Positions 25,489 through 33,740 of a stretch of DNA of 42,198 nucleotides are shown here, one piece after another. This DNA comes from Planctomycetaceae bacterium (lineage in GTDB: Bacteria > Planctomycetota > Planctomycetia > Isosphaerales > Isosphaeraceae): NCBI GenBank assembly GCA_019237095.1, contig JAFAHT010000097.1, positions 1 through 42,198 of the forward strand, read 5' to 3'. Position 1 is the first letter of the stretch. Each line of letters begins with the position of its first letter. The notes beneath the pieces are model-generated. The model was not told the DNA's origin. It saw only the letters and a program-made list of their open reading frames with translations, and did no database searches. A program made the translations under genes and the position numbers.

Positions 25489-27939
25489 ATGGCGATACGT
25501 TCGCGAATACCGGCGACGGCGATCTGGTCTGCGATGATCCTGCCGCTCTTGGTCGTGGGGTGCGGGCAGCGCGAGAACAACCCCGCCGAAACTCCGATCG
25601 CAAAACCGCCGGCGCCCGCCAAGGCACAGGGGCCCCAGGCAGGGGTAGCGCCCCAGGTTGCGGACTCCAAAGGTAAAGACAAATATGCATACTACGGTAA
25701 GGGGGACGGCTACACTCCTCTGCAGCAGACCGGACGCGACACTTGGATCATGTGGACCGGGGGCAACCAGAAATTCTTCAGGCTCGGGTCCGAGAAGGCG
25801 GGACGTCTGGGCATCCCCGTGGAGTATTTCCGCCTGCTCGACTCGCGCGGCCGCCCGACTCGTTTCCAGCGTCTGGGCCTGGTCAACGAGCCTAACTTCC
25901 GGCAGGCCACCCAGCCGGACGAGTACGGCCTCTGGCTCGACGAGTGGCTGGGCGACGACACCTACCCCGACACCAAAATTTACGGCGAGCCGACCGGCGT
26001 CGTCGGCCTGCGAAAGTTCCCCAACCCCAAGTTTGATAAGTCCCGGTGGAACGTTGAGCAGTATTTCCAGAAACCCCACACGATCGAGCCTCCCTACTTG
26101 GTCGGCATGTCGTGCGGCTTCTGCCACATGGGGTTCAATCCCTTGAAGCCGCCTGCCGACCCCGAAAACCCGCTATGGGAAAACCTGGCCGCCAACCTCG
26201 GCAACCAGTTCTTGAAGGAAGGGGGGATCTTCTTCGGCGATGGCAAGGTCGTCTTTGGCGGCGAGAACGGCGGCAAGGGCCTCGGCAATGAAGACATCCT
26301 TTACCATCTCGGCGAGACCCAACAGCGCGGCACGTCGGAAACGTCGCGCTTGTCGTACGACTTCATCAATAACCCCAACGCGATCAATTCGATCTTCTTC
26401 CTGGAGAACCGTCCGGCGTTCAAGGAGTCGCTCAACCTGCCGGCGCGGCAGCAACTCACCAAGCTGCTCAACCCCGACACAATGCCCATTCACCACGTCC
26501 TCAAAGATGGGTCCGACAGTCAGGGCATCCCGATCGCGTCGATCCGAGTGTATGTTAACATCGGAATGTGCGGAAGCTATTGGATTGAGCAGTTATGGAA
26601 CCCGTTCAATCCGGACGTGCCTCAAAAGCCGTTCGACATGGCGGTGGCGAGCCAGAACTTCCCGGAATGGGACGAGACCTTGAAGCGCACGCCCGCCCTC
26701 GAGGCCTACCTAGCCACTTACACGCCCATGCGGCTGGAAAAGGCCGAGGGAGGCAAATACCAGGGTGAGCTCGTGATACCCGATTCGTACAAGAACGGAA
26801 CCGCTGACCAGAAGGCCAGGTGGAAGATCGTCGAGCGCGGCCAGATCGTCTTCGCCGAGAATTGCGCATTCTGCCACTCGAGCAAGCAGCCGGAAAGCGG
26901 CGACGCCAAGCAAGCTCTCGATACGCTGAAGACGTACTTCACCTCGGGCAACGGTCAGGAAGACGAGGCCACCAAGCAGGCGCGAAAGACGGTCAAGGCT
27001 TATTACCGCATCGCGGTGGTGCAAGACGGCTTTCTTGACAACAACACCTTGACCGACGATGTTCGCTACCCGGTCAGCGAGCTCAAGGAAAATGCGGCGC
27101 GGGCCCTGGCCACCAACGCGATCCAGGGACATATCTGGGAACAGTTCTCATCGCCCGAATACAAGGGCCAGCCGACGGCCCGCCAGCTCACACTCTACAA
27201 TCCAATCACCGGCAACAACGACCGGACGTTCCAACCTCCCGGAGGCGGGCGGGGGTATTATCGCACGGCCTCGCTGGTGAGCATCTGGGCGACGGCGCCG
27301 TTCCTGCATAACAACTCCGTCGGTACGTTTAATGGCGACCCCTCGGTCCGCGGTCGGATCGACGTCTTCAACGACGCCATACACAAACTGCTCTATCCCC
27401 AAGACCGCGACGGGCTCAAGTCGATCAAGCGAGCCTCGACCCGGACTTATCTGAACATCCGGCTTGCCGTTCTGGGAAGCGCCGCGCTCGAGAAGATCAG
27501 GGTCTATAAACCGAAGCTGCCCGATTTGCCGGGTTTAAAGCTCCCCGAGGTCTTCCAGCTCGTAGAAGACGAGACCTTGAAAGACGTGCCGGGCGTCGGC
27601 AAGCTCGACCGCCTGTCAATCCGGATCGCCATCCCGGAGGGGACGCCGATCAATCTACTGGCCAACATCAATGTGTCGGACCCGGAGAAACGGATCGCGG
27701 CCGTTCTGGCGTATCTGACTTATGCGTGGCAGACCGATATCGCGGCGGAAGTAAGCAAGGTGCCGGTCGTCGGTAAGGAGCTGGCGAAGATCCCCCAGCA
27801 GTTGGCGAAGGATGGGATGAACGAACTGCTCAAGCTGAGCGAATGCCCCGACCTGGTCGAGGACCACGGACACGAATACGGCGCCGATCTGAACGACGAC
27901 GACAAGAAGGCCCTGATCGAATACCTCAAGAAGCTGTAA
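25489..27939 (+). CDS. Di-heme c-type cytochrome lipoprotein, RoxA/peroxidase-like
   Basis: The 816-residue protein starts with a lipoprotein signal ending in LVVGC (Cys25), so it is probably anchored in a membrane outside the cytoplasm. Two heme c sites are visible: CGFCH (209-213) and CAFCH (459-463). Segments such as MSCGFCHMGFNP and the later NNSVGTFNGDPSVRGR resemble di-heme cytochrome peroxidases and RoxA-type oxygenases. The function is an electron-transfer or heme-oxidation reaction; the substrate is not evident. The frame is open from 25333, but the ATG at 25489 has GAGGAG about 9 nt upstream and starts the signal peptide. An interrupted small ORF with a good ribosome site follows 88 bp later and may have been its operon partner. 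Confidence 0.85.
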   Translation: MAIRSRIPATAIWSAMILPLLVVGCGQRENNPAETPIAKPPAPAKAQGPQAGVAPQVADSKGKDKYAYYGKGDGYTPLQQTGRDTWIMWTGGNQKFFRLGSEKAGRLGIPVEYFRLLDSRGRPTRFQRLGLVNEPNFRQATQPDEYGLWLDEWLGDDTYPDTKIYGEPTGVVGLRKFPNPKFDKSRWNVEQYFQKPHTIEPPYLVGMSCGFCHMGFNPLKPPADPENPLWENLAANLGNQFLKEGGIFFGDGKVVFGGENGGKGLGNEDILYHLGETQQRGTSETSRLSYDFINNPNAINSIFFLENRPAFKESLNLPARQQLTKLLNPDTMPIHHVLKDGSDSQGIPIASIRVYVNIGMCGSYWIEQLWNPFNPDVPQKPFDMAVASQNFPEWDETLKRTPALEAYLATYTPMRLEKAEGGKYQGELVIPDSYKNGTADQKARWKIVERGQIVFAENCAFCHSSKQPESGDAKQALDTLKTYFTSGNGQEDEATKQARKTVKAYYRIAVVQDGFLDNNTLTDDVRYPVSELKENAARALATNAIQGHIWEQFSSPEYKGQPTARQLTLYNPITGNNDRTFQPPGGGRGYYRTASLVSIWATAPFLHNNSVGTFNGDPSVRGRIDVFNDAIHKLLYPQDRDGLKSIKRASTRTYLNIRLAVLGSAALEKIRVYKPKLPDLPGLKLPEVFQLVEDETLKDVPGVGKLDRLSIRIAIPEGTPINLLANINVSDPEKRIAAVLAYLTYAWQTDIAAEVSKVPVVGKELAKIPQQLAKDGMNELLKLSECPDLVEDHGHEYGADLNDDDKKALIEYLKKL

Positions 27940-27953
27940 CCGAACACCGAGCG

Positions 27954-27974
27954 GCCGCCCCTCGGGTGGGCGGC
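27954..27974 (+). terminator. GC-rich hairpin after cytochrome gene
   Basis: GCCGCCC (27954-27960) pairs with GGGCGGC (27968-27974) around a 7-nt loop, starting 15 bp after the cytochrome stop. There is no T-run, so it is a weak or Rho-assisted terminator at best, and it may only stabilise the mRNA end. Confidence 0.35.
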
Positions 27975-28026
27975 TCGCCAAGGAGCAAACAACTCACACC
28001 TCCAGCGCGACCAAGGAGCCGAGCTC

Positions 28027-28191
28027 ATGGAGAACACTGGGACTCCCACGGCGGCCGACACCGTAGCCAACATCAAATGGCCTGACCGTCACGGATTTTG
28101 GGGGCGGTTCGTGAAATCCCTGCAAAACACGGCCTCCAGGCGGTTTTCGGTGGTGTTTCACGGCCTCGGGAACGGCAGGAGCCTTTTCTGA
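28027..28191 (+). pseudogene. Interrupted gene start (5' remnant)
   Basis: An ATG with AAGGAG about 7 nt upstream opens a 54-codon frame starting MENTGTPTAADTVANIKW. From codon 19 on, the coding bases belong to a 243-bp inverted-repeat element (28081-28323), and the frame stops inside it. The strong ribosome site and position after the cytochrome gene suggest a real gene whose 3' part was lost or displaced. No continuation was found after the element. It could instead be a real 54-residue protein. Confidence 0.45.
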
Positions 28192-28323
28192 ACAGATGTC
28201 AGCTGACGAAAATCGGCGCGCTCAACTTGCTCGGCCACAAGGAGTTCCGACTTCGACACCGAAACCTCGGCGCCTCGTGAAAACCGGCGAAGACGGCACC
28301 CCCAAAAATCCGTGACGGTCAGG
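28081..28323. mobile_element. MITE-like element with 24/25-bp terminal inverted repeats
   Basis: The ends CCTGACCGTCACGGATTTT..GGGGG (28081-28104) and its reverse complement (28299-28323) match over the whole arm except for one extra base in the T/A run. The element is 243 bp and has no ORF resembling a transposase, as expected for a non-autonomous element. No target-site duplication longer than 2 bp was seen. It sits within the ORF starting at 28027. Confidence 0.7.
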
Positions 28324-28449
28324 GGTTTTCTATCCAATGGCGGGGGTGAAATAAGCCAAGCTCGCGATTCCTTGAGGCGAGCAACGGGCACATGTCATCG
28401 GCCCGACCAGCGGCGATCGGCGCAAGCATCATGGAGCTGGACTGCGACG

Positions 28450-28890
28450 TCAAGAGATTGGAAACTGCAGCGCAAAGTTAATCGTCCTGGTCTTGTCCCA
28501 GTACACGATGCCCAGGTACATCCCAGGACCGATCTGGCGGATCTCGTCGCGAATGTGCTCGGCTACAAGCGAGGTCTGCGAGTAGTCAAGCACGATACAT
28601 TCCTTTCCATCGAACCAGCTTTGGGCCTTGTAGACCTGGGCCACAATCGCGTTCAATCCGAAGGCGAGGATGCGGTTTCTGAGCGTCCCGTGCGCCGCAT
28701 CGAAGGTCTTTCCCTGCCAGCCAAAAATATTCACCAGGGATGCGATCGCCAGGCTGAAGCGCGTGCCGGGACAGATGATGGCCGTTCCCTGAGCATCCCC
28801 GTTGGGAATGTCGCCCGGCGGACTGCTGGAGAAAAGGTGGTCGAGTTCCTCTTGGGACATAGACAGAAGTTGCGGCGCAGTGTACGCCAT
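28450..28890 (-). CDS. Conserved hypothetical protein
   Basis: The 146-residue protein begins with MAYTAPQLLSMSQEELDHLF and includes GTAIICPGTRFSLAIASLVN and YKAQSWFDGKECIVLDYSQT, ending YWDKTRTINFALQF. Similar sequences occur as small stand-alone proteins near heme or lipid oxidation genes, as I recall, but no function is known to me. The alternating strands suggest a beta-rich, perhaps lipocalin-like or ligand-binding, fold. There is no signal peptide. GAGGAA lies about 8 nt before the ATG. It is transcribed toward the di-heme cytochrome and the MITE-like element. Confidence 0.75.
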   Translation of the reverse strand: MAYTAPQLLSMSQEELDHLFSSSPPGDIPNGDAQGTAIICPGTRFSLAIASLVNIFGWQGKTFDAAHGTLRNRILAFGLNAIVAQVYKAQSWFDGKECIVLDYSQTSLVAEHIRDEIRQIGPGMYLGIVYWDKTRTINFALQFPIS

Positions 28891-29070
28891 ATGTCAGTTT
28901 CCTCGACTCGCTGGTGTGTCATGCCGGATTCGGCGGTGATCAGATTTTGGAAAGGGCCCGTGAGAACGTCACTTACTATAGCGGCAGTCCGGACGTTTGT
29001 TAATGCCAAGAAATTCCACTCTCGTTCGATCCCAAGTGGAACTACAACCTGCCCGACCCTCTCAGATCGC

Positions 29071-29889
29071 TCATCGCTCGGGCGACGGCCTCGTCCAGTG
29101 GTTCAGCGTGACGATCCAGGAAGCGCCCAGGTAGAAAACCGGGTAAAACAGGGTGGCCACAGCTAGACGCTGGATTGACGGATCGTGGCGCGGGGTCGTG
29201 CTCGCCGGCAGGTTCCAGATCAACCAGCCGAGCGGGACTGCCCAGACTGCGCCCAGGATTGTGGCCGCCAGGCTGAGCCGCCCCGGCTGTGATGGGTAGA
29301 GGTACTTGCTGGGCACGAAGGTGAGCACGGCCAGAACCACGATCACCGCCAGGCAGGCCCATGAGCCCAGGGGTAGAACATAGAGATAAAAGGCTACCAC
29401 GTTCCAGAGCGAGGGAAAACCAAGGAAGTAGCCGTCATCGGTCTTGGCCTTGACCTGACAGAACCCATAGATGCTCGCCAGGAGGGGAAGAATCAGCCAG
29501 GACTCCTGGCCCGGCGGCAGGAGTTCCGCTCGCCAGATCAGGAGGATCGGCAGAAACGTGTAGTTGAGGAAATCGATGATGTCGTCGAGCCGGCGGCCGT
29601 CGAAGCCGGGGACGACCTCCTTGATCCGCACCTGCCGCGCCAGGGTGCCGTCGGTCGAGTCCACGATCATCGCCAGTGCCATGAGCAGGAATGACCAGCC
29701 GAACGACTCGGGACCGCCGCGGACCACGAGCGCCGCGATCATCGCCGCGGCCACCAGCCCCAGTGCGGTGTAGCCGTGCACACACCATCCCAGGAACCGC
29801 TCGAACCTGGAGGGCGCCTGGACGTCCCGCTGTCGCGATGACCTCCGTTGTCGTTTCGGGTTTCTTGCCTTGGATCTCAAGCTCAGCAT
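29071..29889 (-). CDS. CDP-alcohol phosphatidyltransferase, phosphatidylcholine-synthase-like
   Basis: A 272-residue membrane enzyme. The CDP-alcohol signature is complete: Asp77, Asp80, Gly81, Ala84, Arg85, Gly98, Asp102 and Asp106 (DSTDGTLAR then GRRLDDIID). It has about eight hydrophobic helices. By family knowledge it moves a phosphatidyl group from CDP-diacylglycerol to an alcohol. The long spacer before Gly98 and the C-terminal PRHDPSIQ region point toward phosphatidylcholine synthase (choline as acceptor) rather than PgsA or PssA. This is supported by its operon partners, a phosphoethanolamine-methyltransferase-like protein and a permease. The frame is open upstream to 30570, but that overlaps the permease in another frame. 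The ATG at 29889 has AAGGGA about 5 nt away and lies 56 bp after the permease stop. Confidence 0.8.
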   Translation of the reverse strand: MLSLRSKARNPKRQRRSSRQRDVQAPSRFERFLGWCVHGYTALGLVAAAMIAALVVRGGPESFGWSFLLMALAMIVDSTDGTLARQVRIKEVVPGFDGRRLDDIIDFLNYTFLPILLIWRAELLPPGQESWLILPLLASIYGFCQVKAKTDDGYFLGFPSLWNVVAFYLYVLPLGSWACLAVIVVLAVLTFVPSKYLYPSQPGRLSLAATILGAVWAVPLGWLIWNLPASTTPRHDPSIQRLAVATLFYPVFYLGASWIVTLNHWTRPSPER

Positions 29890-29945
29890 GACGTCCCTTC
29901 CCTTCCCGCTGGCGATCGAGTTCATCGCCCCGGGGCAACCCCTGA

Positions 29946-31544
29946 TCAGTCCGCGGGAACCGGCCGCAACGGCGCGATGGGCTGGCCGGAGTCCGGCGCC
30001 GGCACGATGCTCGCCGCGTGCTCGGTCAGGATCTCGGTCCCTCTCCGCCGCACGGCCAAGTACAAGACCGCTCCGACCCCGACCAGCCCGGTTGTGGCCA
30101 GCACCGCCGCGAACCGGCCCCATTGGTCGGCGCCGTAAATCTCTTCCCGGGGCCAGCTCATGTTGACGATCACCATGAGACCCCAGAAGACCGAGACAAT
30201 GTTCAGGCCGAGTCCCCACCGGCCCAGGGCGAACGGTCGCACGGCGCTCGCCGCGGGGATTGCTCGGGACTCGACCGCCAGCCTGTGCGGCCAGCCCCGC
30301 AGCCTGGCGAGCAAGAGCGGGAAAGACACCATCAGATACGCCAGGTTGGCCCAGACGATGGCCAGGGAACAAAGGGTTTCCATGATCCTCGGCATGTTCA
30401 TGTTGATCAACAGGATCAGCGCCGCCGCGGCGCCCGTGACCAGGGCCGGGACGATCGGGGTGCGGGTCTCGTGCTGGACCCGGGCCAGGATCCGCGCGCA
30501 GGGGAGGCTGTTGTCGCGGGCCATCGCGAAGATCAGCCGGACCGTGCCGGCCTGGACCGCCAGCGCACATACGGTCACTGCGAAGATCACCGCTCCGAGG
30601 AAGACATTGCCAAGCTCGGGACCGAGCGACTGCTTGACGATCAAGGGCAGTCCGCCGGTGATCTCCCCGAGCTCGGGCATGGCGGGATCGCTGACGGCCA
30701 GCAGCCCGGCGATGATGAGCAACGCCCCAGCGAGTCCCGCGGCCGAGATTGCCCGGAGAATCGCCCAGGGTGCTCGCCGCCGCGGATCGCGGGTTTCCTC
30801 GGCCAGAGTGCCGGCGGTGTCAAACCCGTAGAGCACGTATGAGGGCATCACCGCCGCGGCGAACAACGCGGACAGCCAGGCGGCAGAGCCAGAACCGGCA
30901 CGGCCCGGGGTCTGGATTTGAAACAGGACAGAGGGCCCGCGCCGGGCCCGCGCCAGCAGCAGGATGATGAGCAGCGCCACCCCGAGTAGCTCTGCGAACA
31001 CCCCGACGTTGTTGATCCGCGCCAGCAGCCGCACGCCGGCCGCGTTGATCGCCGTGGTCAAACCGATCAGTACGCAGCCCAGGAACACGGCGTTCCTCGC
31101 CCGGTCGACCGGGTTCGCTCCGTCGCCGATGAGCTGGAACACCGGAGCGATCTGAGGCAAGGTGGCCTGGAGCGCCAGGGCCACCACGGCCAGAGATAGG
31201 AGCGAGCTTGCCAGGTAGACAAAGCCGGCTATCCAGCCCAGGGCGGGCGAACCGATCCGTCGCGACCACTGGTAGAGGCCTCCGGAGAGTGGGTAGTGCG
31301 CTGCCAGCTCGGCAAAGCCCAGGCCCACCGTGAGCTGACCGAGGAAAACCACCGGCCAGGTCCAGAAAAACGCGGGGCCGGCCGCGGCAAAGCCCAGGGA
31401 GAACATCTGGAAGACGCCGGTGAGAATCGAAATGTACGAGAAGCCGGCCGCGAACGACGAGAAGCTCCCCAGCGACCGGTCGAGCTCTTGCCGGTAGCCG
31501 AAGCCCGCCAGGTCCCGGCTGTCGTCAATCTTCGTCCGCGACAC
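29946..31544 (-). CDS. APC-superfamily amino acid/amine permease
   Basis: The protein has 532 residues from the GTG at 31544, which has GAGGGGA about 9 nt upstream. The frame is open to 31634, but that would overlap the methyltransferase. About 12 hydrophobic helices are visible. The first (SFSSFAAGFSYISILTGVF) carries the glycine-rich unwound-helix motif of APC transporters, and the region LYGFDTAGTLAEETRDPRRR is typical of helix 6 and the loop after it. Family members take up amino acids, choline or ethanolamine with cations. The position between a phosphoethanolamine-methyltransferase-like gene and a PC-synthase-like gene, with 56-bp gaps on each side, suggests uptake of choline, ethanolamine or serine, but this is inference. 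Confidence 0.85.
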   Translation of the reverse strand: MSRTKIDDSRDLAGFGYRQELDRSLGSFSSFAAGFSYISILTGVFQMFSLGFAAAGPAFFWTWPVVFLGQLTVGLGFAELAAHYPLSGGLYQWSRRIGSPALGWIAGFVYLASSLLSLAVVALALQATLPQIAPVFQLIGDGANPVDRARNAVFLGCVLIGLTTAINAAGVRLLARINNVGVFAELLGVALLIILLLARARRGPSVLFQIQTPGRAGSGSAAWLSALFAAAVMPSYVLYGFDTAGTLAEETRDPRRRAPWAILRAISAAGLAGALLIIAGLLAVSDPAMPELGEITGGLPLIVKQSLGPELGNVFLGAVIFAVTVCALAVQAGTVRLIFAMARDNSLPCARILARVQHETRTPIVPALVTGAAAALILLINMNMPRIMETLCSLAIVWANLAYLMVSFPLLLARLRGWPHRLAVESRAIPAASAVRPFALGRWGLGLNIVSVFWGLMVIVNMSWPREEIYGADQWGRFAAVLATTGLVGVGAVLYLAVRRRGTEILTEHAASIVPAPDSGQPIAPLRPVPAD

Positions 31545-31600
31545 CGCCGCGTCCCCTCGTCCCCTCGTCCACTCGATCCGATCCCGCCCCACCTTGCCGA

Positions 31601-32410
31601 TCAGCCGCGCCTGGTGCCCAGATAGATGCCCCATTTCATGTCGCCGGCCGCGCAGAACCGTTCCTTCATGGCCCAGCGCTCCACCAGATAGCTCAGGTCC
31701 TCTTCCGAGAAGGCAGAGAGGAAATCGGCCCGGTGATCGACCAGCCGCTTCGATTCACGACGCAAAATATCAACAAACGTATCGGTGGCGTCGTCCACGA
31801 TCACGTCCTTGAAGCCGGCGGCGCGAAGGAACTGGCCGTATTGCTCGGGCTCGACGACATGGTAGCCCGTCTTGACGATGTAGTCCTCGAACGCCGGCGC
31901 GGCGGGCGTCTTGCCCCGGGCGTAGTCGGTGATCACGATCCGCCCCCCATCCGCCAGCAGGCCGTGAAGCCGGGAGAAGAGACGGGCCTTGTCGGGGATG
32001 TGCATGAGAGCGTCCCGGCTCCAGATGATGTCGAACCCGTCCGAAAACGGTGTCTCGAGGACATCGCCAAGGACGAAGTTGACCTCGTCGGAGAGCCCGA
32101 GTTGCCCGGCGTGTTCCAGCGCGATGGCCACCATCTCCTCGGCGAGGTCAATCCCGGTGACCCTGGCCCCGAACGCCCGGGCGAGATGGAACGCCGCTCC
32201 GCCGATGCCGCTGCCGACGTCGAGGACCCGGACGCCGGGATGGAGCGAGCCGGCCAGCCGCCGGCAGAGATCCTCGGTGGTTTCGTGCCCCCCCGTGCTG
32301 ATGTAGTGCTCGCCAAAGATTTTCTCGTACCTCAGAATCGAGGTGCGACTGTATTGTCCCTTGTTGTCGAACTTGGGTCTCGGAGCGGGCGCCGCTTGTG
32401 GCTGTGACAT
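31601..32410 (-). CDS. Phosphoethanolamine N-methyltransferase-like SAM enzyme
   Basis: A 269-residue class I SAM methyltransferase with motif I VLDVGSGIGG (62-71). The N-terminal segment DNKGQYSRTSILRYEK and the SRDALMHIPDK region match phosphoethanolamine methyltransferases, which convert phosphoethanolamine to phosphocholine in three steps. Expected active-site positions are visible: Tyr20, Tyr28, Asp133, His137, Tyr163, Tyr177 and Tyr183, with a C-terminal GDMKWG. The residue expected to be the phosphate-contacting Arg (between Tyr177 and Tyr183) is Thr181, so the substrate may differ. The alignment is by eye. It is first in a minus-strand operon with the permease and the phosphatidyltransferase. 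The ribosome site is weak (GGAC). Confidence 0.85.
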   Translation of the reverse strand: MSQPQAAPAPRPKFDNKGQYSRTSILRYEKIFGEHYISTGGHETTEDLCRRLAGSLHPGVRVLDVGSGIGGAAFHLARAFGARVTGIDLAEEMVAIALEHAGQLGLSDEVNFVLGDVLETPFSDGFDIIWSRDALMHIPDKARLFSRLHGLLADGGRIVITDYARGKTPAAPAFEDYIVKTGYHVVEPEQYGQFLRAAGFKDVIVDDATDTFVDILRRESKRLVDHRADFLSAFSEEDLSYLVERWAMKERFCAAGDMKWGIYLGTRRG

Positions 32411-32645
32411 TGCAGGTCCATCAGGTAAGGAAACGACCGCGGCTTGCTCGCGATCACGCGACTGGCCTCGGCCGTGCGTCGGGAGGACTGCATCACGCGG
32501 TTGGGAATTCTATATCCTGCGAGAATGTCGCAAGGGTTGTAAAGAGCGAATCGACGAGGCCGCACTTTTGTTCCCGCCCGGCGACGAGGCTGCGCCCCCA
32601 ACGGAGCCTGGAGCGGAAGGCACGCCTTGGCGGTCTGTTCGCCGG

Positions 32646-33566
32646 TCAATCTGGCCTTCTCAGTGGCCGGGGGAACACATCCAGCGCGGAGAGCCGTTCC
32701 CAGAGAGCAAGGCGCTGGTCGACCGTCAAGTTTCGGAGTGGTGGACGAACGGGCCCGCAATCGACGCCGAGCATCGCCATGACGTTCTTGGACGCTGCCA
32801 GGAAGCCGAATTCGCCGAGGGTCTTGATGAGATCGATCGACTTTCCCTGCTCGGCGCGGGCGATGTCCAGATCGCGCTTGCCGAAGGCCTGCATCAGCCT
32901 CTGATAGACGGGAGCCGCAAAGTTAAAGGTGTTGCCGACGGCGCCGCGGATGCCTAGACAGAGGCCTGCCAGGAGACACTCATCCAAGCCGAAGAGGACA
33001 TCAAAGGCTCCGTGGTCCAGCCGCACGCACTCCTGAAGCTCGAGGAGGTCGTCGTGGGAGTATTTGAGGCCGCGAAGAGTGGGAATCTGGAACCTTGCCT
33101 GGTAGAGGAACTCGGACATCTTGAGCCGGACGCCCGTCATTCCCGGGATGTCATAAAAGTAGAACGGAAGCGGCTCCGCCTCGGCCGCGATCGGGGCGCA
33201 GAAGTCGATAAGGTCCTGAATCGTTGCGGGTTTGAAGTAGCTGGGCGACATGACGGCTACCGCCGCGACCCCGGTCTGGCGCGCATGTGCGGCAAGGGAG
33301 ATTGCTTCGGGGAGGCAATTGTGGCCGACATGAACGGCGACTCGCAGCGAGGCGCCCGAGGCCTCGCACCAGCGCTCCACCAAGGTCATCCGCTCATCCA
33401 GGGTCAGCGACGCGAACTCGCCTGTCGTTCCTCCCACGAAGACACCGCGAATCCCTGATTCCATGAGCAGCTCAGCCTGTTGTTCGACCATGTTGAGGTT
33501 GAGCCCGCCATCAGGGGAGAAGGGTGTGTGACACGCGGGGATCAGTCCGGAGAGCGGCCCAGACAT
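32646..33566 (-). CDS. Dihydrodipicolinate synthase/N-acetylneuraminate lyase family protein
   Basis: A 306-residue class I aldolase (TIM barrel). GGTTGE (45-50) is the substrate-carboxylate motif, Tyr138 (YDIPG) the catalytic tyrosine and Lys168 (RGLKYS) the Schiff-base lysine. The sequence is closer to N-acetylneuraminate lyase-type members than to DapA, since YFYDIPGMTG and GLKYSHDD are sialate-lyase-like. The reaction is probably cleavage of a 2-keto sugar acid into pyruvate and an aldehyde. GGAG lies about 8 nt before the ATG. The Tat oxidoreductase gene is upstream (174 bp gap), a common planctomycete association for sugar catabolism. A 235-bp gap separates it from the methyltransferase operon. 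Confidence 0.85.
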   Translation of the reverse strand: MSGPLSGLIPACHTPFSPDGGLNLNMVEQQAELLMESGIRGVFVGGTTGEFASLTLDERMTLVERWCEASGASLRVAVHVGHNCLPEAISLAAHARQTGVAAVAVMSPSYFKPATIQDLIDFCAPIAAEAEPLPFYFYDIPGMTGVRLKMSEFLYQARFQIPTLRGLKYSHDDLLELQECVRLDHGAFDVLFGLDECLLAGLCLGIRGAVGNTFNFAAPVYQRLMQAFGKRDLDIARAEQGKSIDLIKTLGEFGFLAASKNVMAMLGVDCGPVRPPLRNLTVDQRLALWERLSALDVFPRPLRRPD

Positions 33567-33740
33567 GAGCGGGGCTCCAGGTGCGAGAAGCCGAAAACGT
33601 GGGACGGTGCCATGACGAGGCGAGGCGGATTTTGCCGCCTCAAGAATAGGGCCTGTTTTTCAGTGTAGCGGCCCCTCGACGGAACAGCCAAGGACCGGTG
33701 GGACTTGAGTAAAAACGCGGCCCTGATGACCGTCAAAGTA

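Noticed and set aside
29890-30570. N-terminal extension of the phosphatidyltransferase frame
   Set aside because: It overlaps the APC permease in another frame and is Arg/Gly/Pro-rich low-complexity; the ATG at 29889 has a ribosome site.
30018-30842. 274-residue plus-strand frame opposite the permease
   Set aside because: Antisense shadow of a membrane-protein gene; hydrophilic, Gln/Asp/Arg-rich composition without motifs.
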